From Tessaracoccus sp. OH4464_COT-324 (lineage in GTDB: Bacteria; Actinomycetota; Actinomycetes; Propionibacteriales; Propionibacteriaceae), in NCBI RefSeq assembly GCF_003932855.1, contig NZ_RQYZ01000029.1, forward strand, positions 1-36,440: DNA of 36,440 nucleotides. The letters are read 5' to 3'. This document shows, one piece after another, positions 1 through 8,519 of the stretch (its first letter is position 1; every line of letters begins with the position of its first letter). A model generated the notes under the pieces. The model was not told the origin of the DNA. It worked only from the letters and a program-made list of their open reading frames with translations, and did no database searches. The translations under genes and the position numbers were made by a program.

Positions 1-1
1 C

Positions 2-1147
2 GTCGTCGGCCAGCCCGGGGACGCCCCCGCAGCCCCCGCTCCCGAGCCGCCAGCGGCACCGGAGCCTGCCGCACCCGCACCGGCCCCCGCCGCACCCGCA
101 CCGGCCCCCGCCGCTCCCGCACCGGCCCCCGCCGCACCCGCTCCCGCACCGCAGGCCGTCGTGCAGCATTCGCCGGCAGTGGAGGCCGCGGCGCGGCGCG
201 CCGTCGAGGCTGAAGGCGTCTATGTCACCCCGCTGGTTCGCAAGCTGGCTAAGGAGCACGGCGTCGACCTGGCCACGCTCAGCGGCACCGGGGTGGGTGG
301 CCGGATCCGCAAGCAGGACGTTCTCGACGCGGCTGCCAGGGCCGCCGCTCCCGTGAGTCCCGCGCCCGCAGCGCCGGCTGCTGCCCCCGCCGCGCCGAAG
401 CCCGTGGCGCCCGAGGCAAGCTCTGTGCGCGGCACCACCGAGAAGATCTCCCGCCTGCGCAAGACCATCGCGAACCGGATGACGCAGTCCCTGCAGGTTT
501 CGGCGCAGCTGACCGCCACCGTCGAGGTGGATCTGAGCGCCGTCAGCCGGATCCGTAAGAGCGTGAAGGAGGATTTCAAGCGCCGAGAGGGCACGTCGCT
601 GTCCTACCTGCCGTTCATCACCTTGGCCACCATCGAGGCGCTCAAGTCCTTCCCCACCGTCAACGCGACGATGGATCTGGAGGCCGGCACCGTCACCTAC
701 GCCGACGGCGAGCACATCGGTATCGCTGTGGACACACCTCGCGGCCTGCTCGTGCCGGTGGTGAAAAACGCCGGGGAGCTGAACCTGACAGGGCTCGCCA
801 AGAAGATCAACGACCTGGCTGCGCGCACCCGCGAGGGCAAGGTCGGCCCAGACGATCTCTCGGGCAGCACCTTCACGATCACCAACTACGGTTCCGCCGG
901 CACCTTGTTCGACACCCCGATCATCAACCAGCCGGAGGTGGCGATCTTGGGCACCGGGGCGCTGGTGAAGCGGCCGATCGTCGTCGTGGATCAGTTCGGC
1001 GGGGAGACCATCGCCGTGCGCGACATGATGTACCTCTCCCTCACCTACGATCACCGCCTGATTGACGGTGCGGTAGCCGCCCGCTTCCTGTCTGCTGTCA
1101 AGACGCGCCTGGAAGAGGGTGATTTCGGAGCCGAGTTCGGCCTCTGA
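2..1147 (+). CDS. sucB: Dihydrolipoamide acyltransferase E2 (SucB-like), 5'-truncated
   Basis: This is the C-terminal 381 residues of a 2-oxoacid dehydrogenase E2 subunit; the frame is open from base 2, so the start and the lipoyl domain(s) lie upstream of the window. E2 moves an acyl group from its lipoyl arm to CoA. Visible parts in order are an Ala/Pro linker (about residues 4-55) built of tandem repeats, a peripheral subunit-binding domain ([15 protein letters not shown] through GRIRKQDVL), a second Ala/Pro linker, and the catalytic acyltransferase domain, which begins near [13 protein letters not shown] and ends with the active-site motif DHRLIDG. The enzyme needs lipoate, and lipB and lipA lie about 15 kb downstream. 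The actinobacterial SucB/E2 family is clear. Whether it serves 2-oxoglutarate or pyruvate dehydrogenase cannot be decided from this piece. Confidence 0.92.
   Translation, partial: VVGQPGDAPAAPAPEPPAAPEPAAPAPAPAAPAPAPAAPAPAPAAPAPAPQAVVQHSPAVEAAARRAVEAEGVYVTPLVRKLAKEHGVDLATLSGTGVGGRIRKQDVLDAAARAAAPVSPAPAAPAAAPAAPKPVAPEASSVRGTTEKISRLRKTIANRMTQSLQVSAQLTATVEVDLSAVSRIRKSVKEDFKRREGTSLSYLPFITLATIEALKSFPTVNATMDLEAGTVTYADGEHIGIAVDTPRGLLVPVVKNAGELNLTGLAKKINDLAARTREGKVGPDDLSGSTFTITNYGSAGTLFDTPIINQPEVAILGTGALVKRPIVVVDQFGGETIAVRDMMYLSLTYDHRLIDGAVAARFLSAVKTRLEEGDFGAEFGL
68..151 (+). repeat. 21-bp tandem repeat in the E2 linker
   Basis: Four 21-bp units at 68, 89, 110 and 131 each encode Ala-Ala-Pro-Ala-Pro-Ala-Pro; the first two are identical and the last two carry a few changes. 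They form the flexible Ala/Pro linker between lipoyl and core domains. Copy number in such linkers commonly varies between strains. Confidence 0.85.
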
Positions 1148-1160
1148 CCAAGCCCGCTTC

Positions 1161-1202
1161 GGGCGGCGGCTTCCTGTGGGAGGTCGCCGCCCGATTTTTT
1201 TT
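1161..1202 (+). terminator. Rho-independent terminator of sucB
   Basis: An 8-bp GC stem, GGGCGGCG at 1161 pairing with CGCCGCCC at 1185-1192, has a loop of about 16 bases and is followed by GA and a run of eight T. It begins 14 bases after the sucB stop codon. Confidence 0.85.
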
Positions 1203-1212
1203 ACTCGCCCTC

Positions 1213-1242
1213 TTGACTCCGGGCCTGCGGCCAAGTTATTGT
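1213..1242 (+). promoter_or_regulatory. Promoter of the sugar operon
   Basis: TTGACT at 1213-1218 is a good -35 box. After an 18-bp spacer, TATTGT at 1237-1242 is an acceptable -10 box (matches at the key T, A and last T). The -10 overlaps the left edge of the 18-bp operator, so a bound LacI-type repressor would block polymerase. This is read by eye. Confidence 0.6.
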
Positions 1243-1257
1243 GGGAGCGCTCCCACA
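1240..1257 (+). promoter_or_regulatory. CebR-type LacI operator O1
   Basis: TGTGGGAGCGCTCCCACA is a perfect 18-bp palindrome. Its inner 14 bases, TGGGAGCGCTCCCA, equal the known CebR/CelR operator of actinobacteria, to which the cellobiose-responsive LacI-family repressor binds. It overlaps the -10 box and the expected transcription start. The LacI gene in the same operon is the likely ligand. Confidence 0.88.
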
Positions 1258-1342
1258 GATTAGCAGCAACCGCGCCGTGAAAGGCGGGAGTTCAACCGAC
1301 ACATTCCGTACAATTCCACAGCTAGAGCACCCACAAAGTTCG

Positions 1343-1356
1343 TGGGTGCGCTCCCA
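1343..1356 (+). promoter_or_regulatory. Second LacI operator O2
   Basis: TGGGTGCGCTCCCA differs from the perfect CebR box at one base. It lies 101 bp (centre to centre) downstream of O1 and ends two bases before the AGGAGG ribosome binding site of the first gene. The left half also belongs to an RNA-level inverted repeat (CACCCAC near 1328-1334 with GTGGGTG at 1342-1348). Confidence 0.72.
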
Positions 1357-1367
1357 TAGGAGGTCCG

Positions 1368-2624
1368 ATGTTTCCCCTTCCTACGCTCAGCCGCCGCGGG
1401 CTGTTGACCGCCCTCGGCCTCGGCCTCGGCAGCACCCTGACCGCCTGCGGCGGCAGCTCCACGCCCGTGAACCACGTGACGCTGGGCTCCTACCAGTCCG
1501 ACGACGTCCCCCGAAAGGCCATGACGGAGATGATCGCCGGCTTCCCCGGAGAAGTGAAGATCAACACCGTCCAGCACGAGACCTTCAAAGAAGGCATCAA
1601 CAACTACCTGCAGGGCAACCCCGACGACGTGTTCACCTGGTTCGCCGGCTACCGGGCCCGATACTTCGCCCAGCGAGGGCTGGTCAGCGACATCTCCGAC
1701 GTGTGGGCCACGCTCGACGGCATGCCCGCGTCCATGAAATCCGCGTCCTCCGACGCAGAGGGCCGCCAAATCTTCCTCCCCATGACCTACTACCCCTGGG
1801 CCGTCTTCTACCGCCCCAGCCTGTTCCAGGAGCGGGGCTACACCGCGCCCAAAACCCTCGACGAGTGGCTCGCCCTCTCCGAGCGGATGCGCGCAGACGG
1901 CCTCGCCCCCATCGCATTCGCCGACAAGGACGGCTGGGAGGCAATGGGCACCTTCGACATGCTCAACCTGCGCGTCAACGGCTACGACTTCCACGTCGCG
2001 CTCATGGCGGGAAGGGAGGCCTGGGACGGCGAGAAGGTGAAGAAGGTGTTCCAGGTCTGGAAGCAGCTCCTCCCCTTCCATCAGGCCGATGCCCTCGGCC
2101 GCACCTGGCAGGAGGCCGCACAGGGGCTCGTGCAGAACCAATCCGGCGTCTACCTGATGGGCCTGTTCCTCCAGCAGCAGTTCGCAGCCGCCGGCATCGA
2201 GGACGACCTCGATTTCTTCACCTTCCCCGAGGTCGATTCCGCAATCGGTGCGAAGGTGGTGGAGGCCCCGGTCGACGGCTTCATGCTCTCCAGCAGGCCC
2301 AAGAACCCCGGGCTGGCCAAGGAACTCCTCACCTACCTCGGATCGCCGGCGGCCGTGAACGTTCTCACCAAAGCCGACACGTCGATGATCGCCGCCAACT
2401 CCGCGGCGGACCGCAGCAGCTATAACGCGCTCCAGCTCAAGGCGGTGAAGCTCATCGAGGAGGCCGAGGATCTCTCCCAGTTCCTCGACCGCGACTCGCG
2501 GCCGGACTTCGCCAACACCGTCGTCGGCCCGGCCCTCCAATCGTTCATCAGAGACCCCGAGCAGCTGGATTCCATCCTGTCCAACGTCGAGGCCCAGAAG
2601 AAGTCCATCTTCGCGGGCGAGTGA
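1368..2624 (+). CDS. Sugar ABC transporter substrate-binding lipoprotein
   Basis: This extracellular solute-binding protein (family 1, MalE/CebE-like) of 418 residues captures an oligosaccharide for the two permeases that follow. The N-terminus carries a twin-arginine-like signal (LSRRGLLTALGLG) and a lipobox LTAC with Cys about residue 27, so it is probably a Tat- or Sec-exported lipoprotein on the outer face of the membrane. Start ATG 1368 has a perfect AGGAGG five bases upstream. It is the first gene of an operon behind a CebR-type operator pair. No ATPase gene is present; such importers usually share a MsiK-type ATPase encoded elsewhere. The true ligand (cellobiose, lactose or another beta-linked sugar) is not visible from sequence. 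Confidence 0.9.
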   Translation: MFPLPTLSRRGLLTALGLGLGSTLTACGGSSTPVNHVTLGSYQSDDVPRKAMTEMIAGFPGEVKINTVQHETFKEGINNYLQGNPDDVFTWFAGYRARYFAQRGLVSDISDVWATLDGMPASMKSASSDAEGRQIFLPMTYYPWAVFYRPSLFQERGYTAPKTLDEWLALSERMRADGLAPIAFADKDGWEAMGTFDMLNLRVNGYDFHVALMAGREAWDGEKVKKVFQVWKQLLPFHQADALGRTWQEAAQGLVQNQSGVYLMGLFLQQQFAAAGIEDDLDFFTFPEVDSAIGAKVVEAPVDGFMLSSRPKNPGLAKELLTYLGSPAAVNVLTKADTSMIAANSAADRSSYNALQLKAVKLIEEAEDLSQFLDRDSRPDFANTVVGPALQSFIRDPEQLDSILSNVEAQKKSIFAGE

Positions 2625-2636
2625 ATCGGAACCATC

Positions 2637-3533
2637 ATGAGCAAGAAACGCACTGCCAACCGCACGGGAGTCCGGCTGCCGCTGCGCGACAAGCTGGTGC
2701 TCACCCTGATGCTGAGCGTACCGCTGGTCACCGTGCTGGTGCTGATCTGGGGACCAGCGCTCACCACCGTCGGCTTGTCCTTCACCTCGTGGGATGGCGT
2801 TGGCGGCCTAGATACGATCAGCTGGGTCGGCGCCCAGAACTACGTGGACCTGGCCACCATCTACCCGCCCTTCTGGCCCGCGCTCATGCACAACCTAATC
2901 TGGTTGGTTGTGCTGTTCGCGGTATTCACGCCCCTCGGGATGCTGCTGGCCGTTTTCCTCGACAAGGAGCTGCGCGGCACCCGGTTTTACCAGACCTCCA
3001 TTTACCTGCCCGTGGTCCTTTCGGCCGCGCTCGTCGGCTTCATCTGGCAGCTCATGTACAGCCGCGACCAAGGGCTGATCAACGCCATCCTGGGCACCAG
3101 CATCGACTGGTACGGCGACTCGTCGGTCAACCTGTGGGCCGCGATGCTCGCCAACGGCTGGCGCCACGTCGGCTACATCATGCTGCTCTACCTCTCCGGG
3201 CTGAAGGGCGTTGACCCCAGCATTCGGGAGGCGGCCGCGATCGACGGCGCCACCCCTGTGAAGACCTACCTACAGGTGATCTTCCCCGTGATGCGCCCCA
3301 TCAACATCATCGTGCTCAGCATCACATTCATCGAGGGCCTCCGCGCGTTCGACCTGGCCTGGATCATCAACCGAGGCCGCAATGGCTTGGAGCTGATCTC
3401 CACGCTCGTCACGACGAACGTCATCGGCGAAGCCAGCCGAATCGGCTTCGGATCGGCCCTGGCCACGATCATGCTGCTGATCAGCTCAGTGTTCATCGTC
3501 ATCCAACTGCGCGTCGTCATGAAGGGAGACTGA
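2637..3533 (+). CDS. Sugar ABC transporter permease, MalF/CebF type
   Basis: This 298-residue inner-membrane permease has about six hydrophobic segments; the first (VLTLMLSVPLVTVLVLIWG) lies near residues 20-40. The cytoplasmic EAA loop that docks the ATPase is clear: REAAAIDGATPVKTYLQVI near residues 200-220. It starts 12 bases after the binding-protein stop with only a weak upstream GGAA, so translation may be partly coupled. It would pair with the next permease to form the membrane channel. The length and the single N-terminal hydrophobic segment fit CebF/MsmF-like permeases rather than the larger enterobacterial MalF. Confidence 0.92.
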   Translation: MSKKRTANRTGVRLPLRDKLVLTLMLSVPLVTVLVLIWGPALTTVGLSFTSWDGVGGLDTISWVGAQNYVDLATIYPPFWPALMHNLIWLVVLFAVFTPLGMLLAVFLDKELRGTRFYQTSIYLPVVLSAALVGFIWQLMYSRDQGLINAILGTSIDWYGDSSVNLWAAMLANGWRHVGYIMLLYLSGLKGVDPSIREAAAIDGATPVKTYLQVIFPVMRPINIIVLSITFIEGLRAFDLAWIINRGRNGLELISTLVTTNVIGEASRIGFGSALATIMLLISSVFIVIQLRVVMKGD

Positions 3534-3534
3534 G

Positions 3535-4419
3535 ATGACTCAGCAACAAGAACGAAAGCGACGCTCGTCGGCCCGACCGACGCGGATCGCCCTCTACGCG
3601 GTGCTCATCGCCACTTCCCTCGTCTGGCTTTTTCCGCTGCTGTGGGCGCTGTTCAACTCCTTCCGAGACTACGGGTACACCTTGCAGCACGGATATCTGT
3701 CCTTCGGTGGATTCACATTCGACAACTACATAAACGCCTGGGAACGGGGCGGATTCACCAACAGCTTCCTCAATTCGCTCATCATCACGCTCGGCGCCGT
3801 AATTCTCACCCTGGCGCTGTCCTCGTGTGCGGCGTTCGTCCTGGCTCGTTACAGCTTCCGGTTCAACCTGACCATGCTAGCCGTGTTCGTCGCGGCAAAC
3901 CTGCTGCCTCCGCAGTCGCTGTTGATCCCGATCTACCGCATGTTCCGATCGGTGGAGCTACCGCTTGCGCTGTCCGATTCCGGCAGCCTGCTGGACTCCC
4001 ACGCGGGTGTGATACTCATCAACGTCGCTTTTCAGACCGGCTTCTGCACGTTCGTGCTGAGCAACTACATGAAGACGCTCCCCCCGGCGATCTACGAGTC
4101 GGCCATGCTCGACGGGGCGTCGGCCTGGCGGCAGTTCTACGGCCTGACCCTGCCGCTGCTCAGGCCGCCACTCGCGGCGCTAGCCACCCTGCAGACCGCC
4201 TGGATCTACAACGAATTCTTCTGGGCGACAGTACTCATGCAAACCGGCGACAAATACCCCGTGACCAGTTCTCTGAATAACCTGAAGGGCGCATTCTTCA
4301 CAGATTACAACCTCCTGTCCGCCGGCTCGATCATTGCGGCATTGCCCGTGCTGCTAGTGTTCTTCGTACTGCAGAAACAGTTCGTTGCCGGACTCACGCT
4401 GGGGGCGACCAAGGGTTAG
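3535..4419 (+). CDS. Sugar ABC transporter permease, MalG/CebG type
   Basis: This second permease (294 residues) has a basic cytoplasmic N-terminus (ERKRRSSARPTR) and then about six membrane segments. The EAA motif is YESAMLDGASAWRQFYG near residues 185-202. Its ATG comes one base after the upstream stop codon, with GGGAG in front, which fits tight translational coupling. Together with the preceding two genes it makes a CUT1-type sugar importer lacking only the ATPase. A 60-bp gap to the LacI gene holds no recognisable operator. Confidence 0.92.
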   Translation: MTQQQERKRRSSARPTRIALYAVLIATSLVWLFPLLWALFNSFRDYGYTLQHGYLSFGGFTFDNYINAWERGGFTNSFLNSLIITLGAVILTLALSSCAAFVLARYSFRFNLTMLAVFVAANLLPPQSLLIPIYRMFRSVELPLALSDSGSLLDSHAGVILINVAFQTGFCTFVLSNYMKTLPPAIYESAMLDGASAWRQFYGLTLPLLRPPLAALATLQTAWIYNEFFWATVLMQTGDKYPVTSSLNNLKGAFFTDYNLLSAGSIIAALPVLLVFFVLQKQFVAGLTLGATKG

Positions 4420-4479
4420 AGTCGAGCTTGATTCACGAGTTGTTTATCAACTGTCCAGCGTCACCGGGCGGAGGCAAAA

Positions 4480-5508
4480 ATGGGTAACACGATCGAGGAT
4501 GTAGCTCGCGTTGCGGGCGTGTCCCGCAGCACCGTCAGCCGCGTGCTCAACGGTTCACCCAAAGTCTCCCCCGCAGCCCGTGCAGCGGTCGAGCGTGCTG
4601 TCAAGGAGACCGGGTTCCGGCTCAACTCGCACGCCCGATCGCTGGCCACGGGGCGCAACCACGCCGTCGCGGTGCTCATCACCCAACCGGCCGATGAACT
4701 ATTCGACGACCCGACCCTTCGTGAGCTACTGAAAGGCATCTCGTCCGGCTTCGGCGACCACACCGACGCACTGATCCTGCTCCTGGCCGGCAGCGAGCTG
4801 GAGCGCCGTCGAGCAGCCTCGTTCCTGGACCAGCGGCGGCTCGACGGCGTCGTGCACCTCACCCCGCACCTCGAGGAACCCCTGCTGGAACAGCTGGTGC
4901 AACGCGAACTGCCCGTCGTCGCCTGTGGCAGGCTCCCGGCCGACATCGCCGGCCCAAGGATCCGCACGGTGGCCGTAGACGACTACGCCGGCGCCGCAGC
5001 CGCCGCCAGCCTGCTCAAAGCCCGGGGCGCTAATCGCCCGGCCCTGATCACCGGTCCCGCGGACGCCCCGGGCAGCCAGGAACGGCTCCGCGGCGTGCGC
5101 GACGCCCTCTGCGAGCTGTTCCGCCCGGAGCTTGTGCGCTACGGCGACTACACCGCCCCCTCCGGTCAACGCCTGGCCGCGGAACTCCTGGATGCTGACC
5201 CCGCGATCGACGCCATCTTCTGCGCGTCCGACCGCATGGCCTACGGCGCCTGGCTCGAACTGCAGCGACGCGGCAGACGAATCCCCGACGAGGTGCAGCT
5301 GACCGGCTTCGACGGCCACAGCATCGGCACGGAAATGCGCCCAACGCTCACCACCGTCGCTCAGCCCATTCAGCGAGTCGGCCACGAGGCCATCACCATG
5401 CTGCGCGAACTGATTGACGGACGCGACCCCGGCCACCGCTTCTTCCCGACCGAACTCATCATCCGCGGCTCTACTCGGCCAGCCGCCCCGACAGAAGGCA
5501 ACCAATGA
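4480..5508 (+). CDS. LacI-family transcriptional repressor (CebR-like)
   Basis: This 342-residue DNA-binding repressor has a classic LacI helix-turn-helix at residues 4-25 (TIEDVARVAGVSRSTVSRVLNG), a hinge (NSHARSLATGRNHAVAVL), and a periplasmic-binding-like sensor domain to the end. ATG 4480 is preceded by GGCGGAGG with good spacing. The gene lies inside the operon it presumably controls, so it would autoregulate through the operators at 1240 and 1343. The recognition palindrome is the CebR type. The inducer may be a cellobiose-like or galactoside sugar, which cannot be read from sequence. Its 3' end overlaps the beta-galactosidase start by four bases (ATGA). Confidence 0.92.
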   Translation: MGNTIEDVARVAGVSRSTVSRVLNGSPKVSPAARAAVERAVKETGFRLNSHARSLATGRNHAVAVLITQPADELFDDPTLRELLKGISSGFGDHTDALILLLAGSELERRRAASFLDQRRLDGVVHLTPHLEEPLLEQLVQRELPVVACGRLPADIAGPRIRTVAVDDYAGAAAAASLLKARGANRPALITGPADAPGSQERLRGVRDALCELFRPELVRYGDYTAPSGQRLAAELLDADPAIDAIFCASDRMAYGAWLELQRRGRRIPDEVQLTGFDGHSIGTEMRPTLTTVAQPIQRVGHEAITMLRELIDGRDPGHRFFPTELIIRGSTRPAAPTEGNQ

Positions 5509-8477
5509 CCCTCACCGAACGTACCCTGGCTGCACTCGACGCGACCACGCCTGGCGACGGGGTGCCCGCCCGGTCCTGGCGTGCCGAGCCCCAAATCCTC
5601 GACCTCAGCGGACCCTGGCGCTTCCACTACTCACCCGGGGTGCGCGTCGCGCCCGAGGCGTGCCACGTCGAGAACTACGACGACAGCACGTGGGACACCC
5701 TCGCAGTGCCCGGGCACTGGGTGCTCGCACCCGGGCACCCCTACGGCAAACCGCACTACACCAACATCCAACTGCCCATCCCCATGGACCCGCCGCACAC
5801 GCCCGACGACAACGGCATCGGCGACTACCGTCGCGACTTCGAGCTGCCCGAGGCCTGGCGCGGCCAGCAGATCCTGCTGCGCTTCGACGGGGTCGAGTCG
5901 ATCGGAATCGTGCACGTCAACGGGCGGGAGGTGGGGGTGGTTCGCGGCTCCCGGCTCACCACAGAGCTGGACATCACCGACGTGGTTCGCGCCGGTCACA
6001 ACGCTCTCCACGTGCGCGTGGCCCAGTTCTCGGCCCAGACCTACGTCGAGGATCAGGACCAGTGGTGGTTGCCCGGCATCTTTCGGGCGGTCGCCATCGT
6101 GGCTCGGCCCGCCGGCGGAATCAACGATTTCTGCATCACAGCCGACTTCGACCACCGTAGCGGCACCGGAAGGCTAGCCGTCGAGGCCCAAGCGAGCTTC
6201 CCACTGACGCTGGCGGTGCCCGAACTCGACGTCAACGTCACTTGGGACAGCCCCGACGACGTACAGCCCGTGCCCGTCGGCCCGGTAGAACCCTGGAGTC
6301 CCGACTCCCCCAGGCTATACGCAGCCACCCTCTCGAACAGCCACGAGACCGCGCACACCCGGGTGGGGTTCCGCACCGTCCGCATCGTCGGCAACCAATG
6401 GCTCATCAACGGCACGAAGGTGCGCATCCGCGGCGTCAACCGACACGAGTACCATCCCGAACTCGGCCGCGTCTTCGACGAAGATTCGGCCCGCGCCGGG
6501 CTGATCGAGATGAAGCGCGCCAACATCAACGCGATCCGTACCGCGCACTACCCGCCTCATCCGCGGCTGTTCGACCTGACCGACGAACTGGGCTTCTGGG
6601 TGATGGCCGAATGCGACCTGGAGACGCACGCGTTCCTCGACTACGACTGGGAACATAACCCCACCGACGACCCTGCGTGGCGTGCCGCTCTGGTGCAACG
6701 GATGCGACGCATGGTGTTGCGCGACCGCAACCACCCGTCGATTATCTGCTGGAGCCTGGGAAACGAATCCGGCACCGGGGCGAACCTTGCAGCAATGGCC
6801 GAGGAGGCTCACCGGCTGGACCCGACGCGGCCAGTGCACTACGAGAACGACTACGAAGCCGCCTACACCGACCTGGTGAGCCGCATGTACCCGCCGCCTG
6901 CGGAGATGGCAGCTATGAGCGCAGGCACCGCCGACGCCTACGCACCGCATCCGGCCGCAGCCGCCCGCTTCAGCGACAAGCCAAAGATCCTGTGTGAGTT
7001 TGCCCATGCCATGGGCAACGGAGCGGGCGCGGTGGGCGAATACGTGACACTGTTCGAGACACTCGCCGACTGGCACGGCGGTTTCGTGTGGGAATGGCGC
7101 GACCACGGGCTGGCCACCACCACCGACGACGGCGTGCCCTTCCATGCCTACGGCGGCGACTTCGGCGAGCTGAACCACGACGGCAACTTCGTCCTCGACG
7201 GGCTGCTCACTTCCGACGGTGTCCCCTCGCCAATGCTGGCCGAGGTGGCACAGCAGTTCTCGCCCGTCGTGGTGACGCTCGCGGAGGGCTCGCTGGTGGT
7301 CGAGAATCGCTTCCACGCCTCCGGCACTGACCACCTGAGATTCCGCTGGCGCTGGGAAGTGGCGGGTGAGTTGCGCGCCGATGGGGAACTTCCCGTCGCG
7401 GTTGCAGCCAATTCGTCGGCCGAGCTGCCGTTGCCCGAACTGCCCGGCTCGGCCACCGTCGAGCGGGACTCCTTCCTGACGATTTTCGTCGAGGAACGCG
7501 CCGACCGGCCCTGGGCGACGGCTGGCCATCGGGTGTACGTCGCGCAGTTCCGGCTGGATCGCTGCCCGCCACCGGTCCTCCCGCGCCCGACGGCGGCGCC
7601 GCTCGTGCGCGGCCACGTGCACGTCGGACCCGCCCAGCTGTGCCCGCACACCGGAAGGCTGCTGGCGCTCGGCGACATCGCTGTGGCTGAGGCAGGGGTC
7701 GAGCTTTGGCGGGCACCCACCGACAACGATGCTGCGGGCCACTTCGGTTCCTTCGAGCTGGCCAATTACTTCGCGACGAATGGCTTCGGCGCGCCCGGGC
7801 CCTCGTCGGCCGAACGGTGGCGCGCGCAAGGCCTGGACCGGCTGCTAGCCCGCACCACCCTGATCGAACTCGCCGGCGACGACTTCGTCGTGGTGCAACG
7901 GCTGATGGCCGCGCAGTCCCGGCACGGCGCCGAGGTCACCTACCGGTGGCGGCGCGTAGGAGACGCCGCAGCCTGCAAGCTCTTGGTGGCCCCAATCCGG
8001 CTGCGTACCGACGTCACCTGGCCACGCATCGGATTCCATCTGCTGCTGCCCGGCGGCTTCGACGAGGCCCGGTGGTTTGGCGGCGGGCCGGGAGAATCCT
8101 ACCCCGATTCGCGGGCGGCCTCCATCGTCGCGGAACACGAGAGCCTCGTTGACGACCTCACCTTCCGCTACGCGATGCCGCAGGAGACCGGGCACCGCGA
8201 ACAGCTGCGAAGATTGGTCCTCTCCGGCGAAGCGGGCCGGCTCGCATGGCGCACTTTCGGCCCCGACCTGCCCGGCTTCACGCTGGGGCGGCACGACGCC
8301 CACGAGCTTACCCGCGCCACCCATCAGCACGAGCTGCCGCCCAGCAGGGGTACCCACCTATACCTGGACGCGGCTGTGCACGGCCTGGGCAGCCGAGCTT
8401 GCGGCCCCGATGTGCTGCCCCAACACGCGCTATGGCCGCGGGCTGCGGAGTTCGGGTTCCTGGTCGAAGTGGGCTGA
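5505..8477 (+). CDS. lacZ: GH2 beta-galactosidase (LacZ type)
   Basis: This 990-residue glycoside hydrolase family 2 enzyme, close in length and layout to E. coli LacZ (1023), hydrolyses terminal beta-D-galactosides. Domains in order are the sugar-binding jelly roll (LSGPWRFHYSPG, then GDYRRDFELP), the immunoglobulin-like domain, the TIM barrel, and the C-terminal small-chain domain (WFGGGPGESYPDS). Barrel landmarks are RGVNRHEYHPELG and TAHYPPHPRLFDL; the acid/base Glu421 lies in GNESG and the nucleophile Glu498 in LCEFAHAMGNG. No signal peptide is seen, so the enzyme should act in the cytoplasm on imported sugar. It overlaps the LacI stop by four bases and is the last gene of the operon. 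An imperfect hairpin follows at 8484-8505 without a T run. Confidence 0.95.
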   Translation: MTLTERTLAALDATTPGDGVPARSWRAEPQILDLSGPWRFHYSPGVRVAPEACHVENYDDSTWDTLAVPGHWVLAPGHPYGKPHYTNIQLPIPMDPPHTPDDNGIGDYRRDFELPEAWRGQQILLRFDGVESIGIVHVNGREVGVVRGSRLTTELDITDVVRAGHNALHVRVAQFSAQTYVEDQDQWWLPGIFRAVAIVARPAGGINDFCITADFDHRSGTGRLAVEAQASFPLTLAVPELDVNVTWDSPDDVQPVPVGPVEPWSPDSPRLYAATLSNSHETAHTRVGFRTVRIVGNQWLINGTKVRIRGVNRHEYHPELGRVFDEDSARAGLIEMKRANINAIRTAHYPPHPRLFDLTDELGFWVMAECDLETHAFLDYDWEHNPTDDPAWRAALVQRMRRMVLRDRNHPSIICWSLGNESGTGANLAAMAEEAHRLDPTRPVHYENDYEAAYTDLVSRMYPPPAEMAAMSAGTADAYAPHPAAAARFSDKPKILCEFAHAMGNGAGAVGEYVTLFETLADWHGGFVWEWRDHGLATTTDDGVPFHAYGGDFGELNHDGNFVLDGLLTSDGVPSPMLAEVAQQFSPVVVTLAEGSLVVENRFHASGTDHLRFRWRWEVAGELRADGELPVAVAANSSAELPLPELPGSATVERDSFLTIFVEERADRPWATAGHRVYVAQFRLDRCPPPVLPRPTAAPLVRGHVHVGPAQLCPHTGRLLALGDIAVAEAGVELWRAPTDNDAAGHFGSFELANYFATNGFGAPGPSSAERWRAQGLDRLLARTTLIELAGDDFVVVQRLMAAQSRHGAEVTYRWRRVGDAAACKLLVAPIRLRTDVTWPRIGFHLLLPGGFDEARWFGGGPGESYPDSRAASIVAEHESLVDDLTFRYAMPQETGHREQLRRLVLSGEAGRLAWRTFGPDLPGFTLGRHDAHELTRATHQHELPPSRGTHLYLDAAVHGLGSRACGPDVLPQHALWPRAAEFGFLVEVG

Positions 8478-8519
8478 ATCAGCGGCCGAGAGCGTCGGCT
8501 GCAGTGGCTCCGTCTCCTA

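Noticed and set aside
1260-2540. Open frame of 426 codons antisense to the sugar-binding protein gene
   Set aside because: It mirrors a well-supported gene; long antisense frames are common at this G+C content, and no family motif is present.
4439-4451. GTTG-N5-CAAC inverted repeat before the LacI gene
   Set aside because: Four-base arms are too short to support an operator or a terminator, and it does not resemble the CebR box.
6315-7829. Open frame of 504 codons antisense to lacZ
   Set aside because: The lacZ frame has catalytic residues and full family length; the antisense translation shows no recognisable domain.
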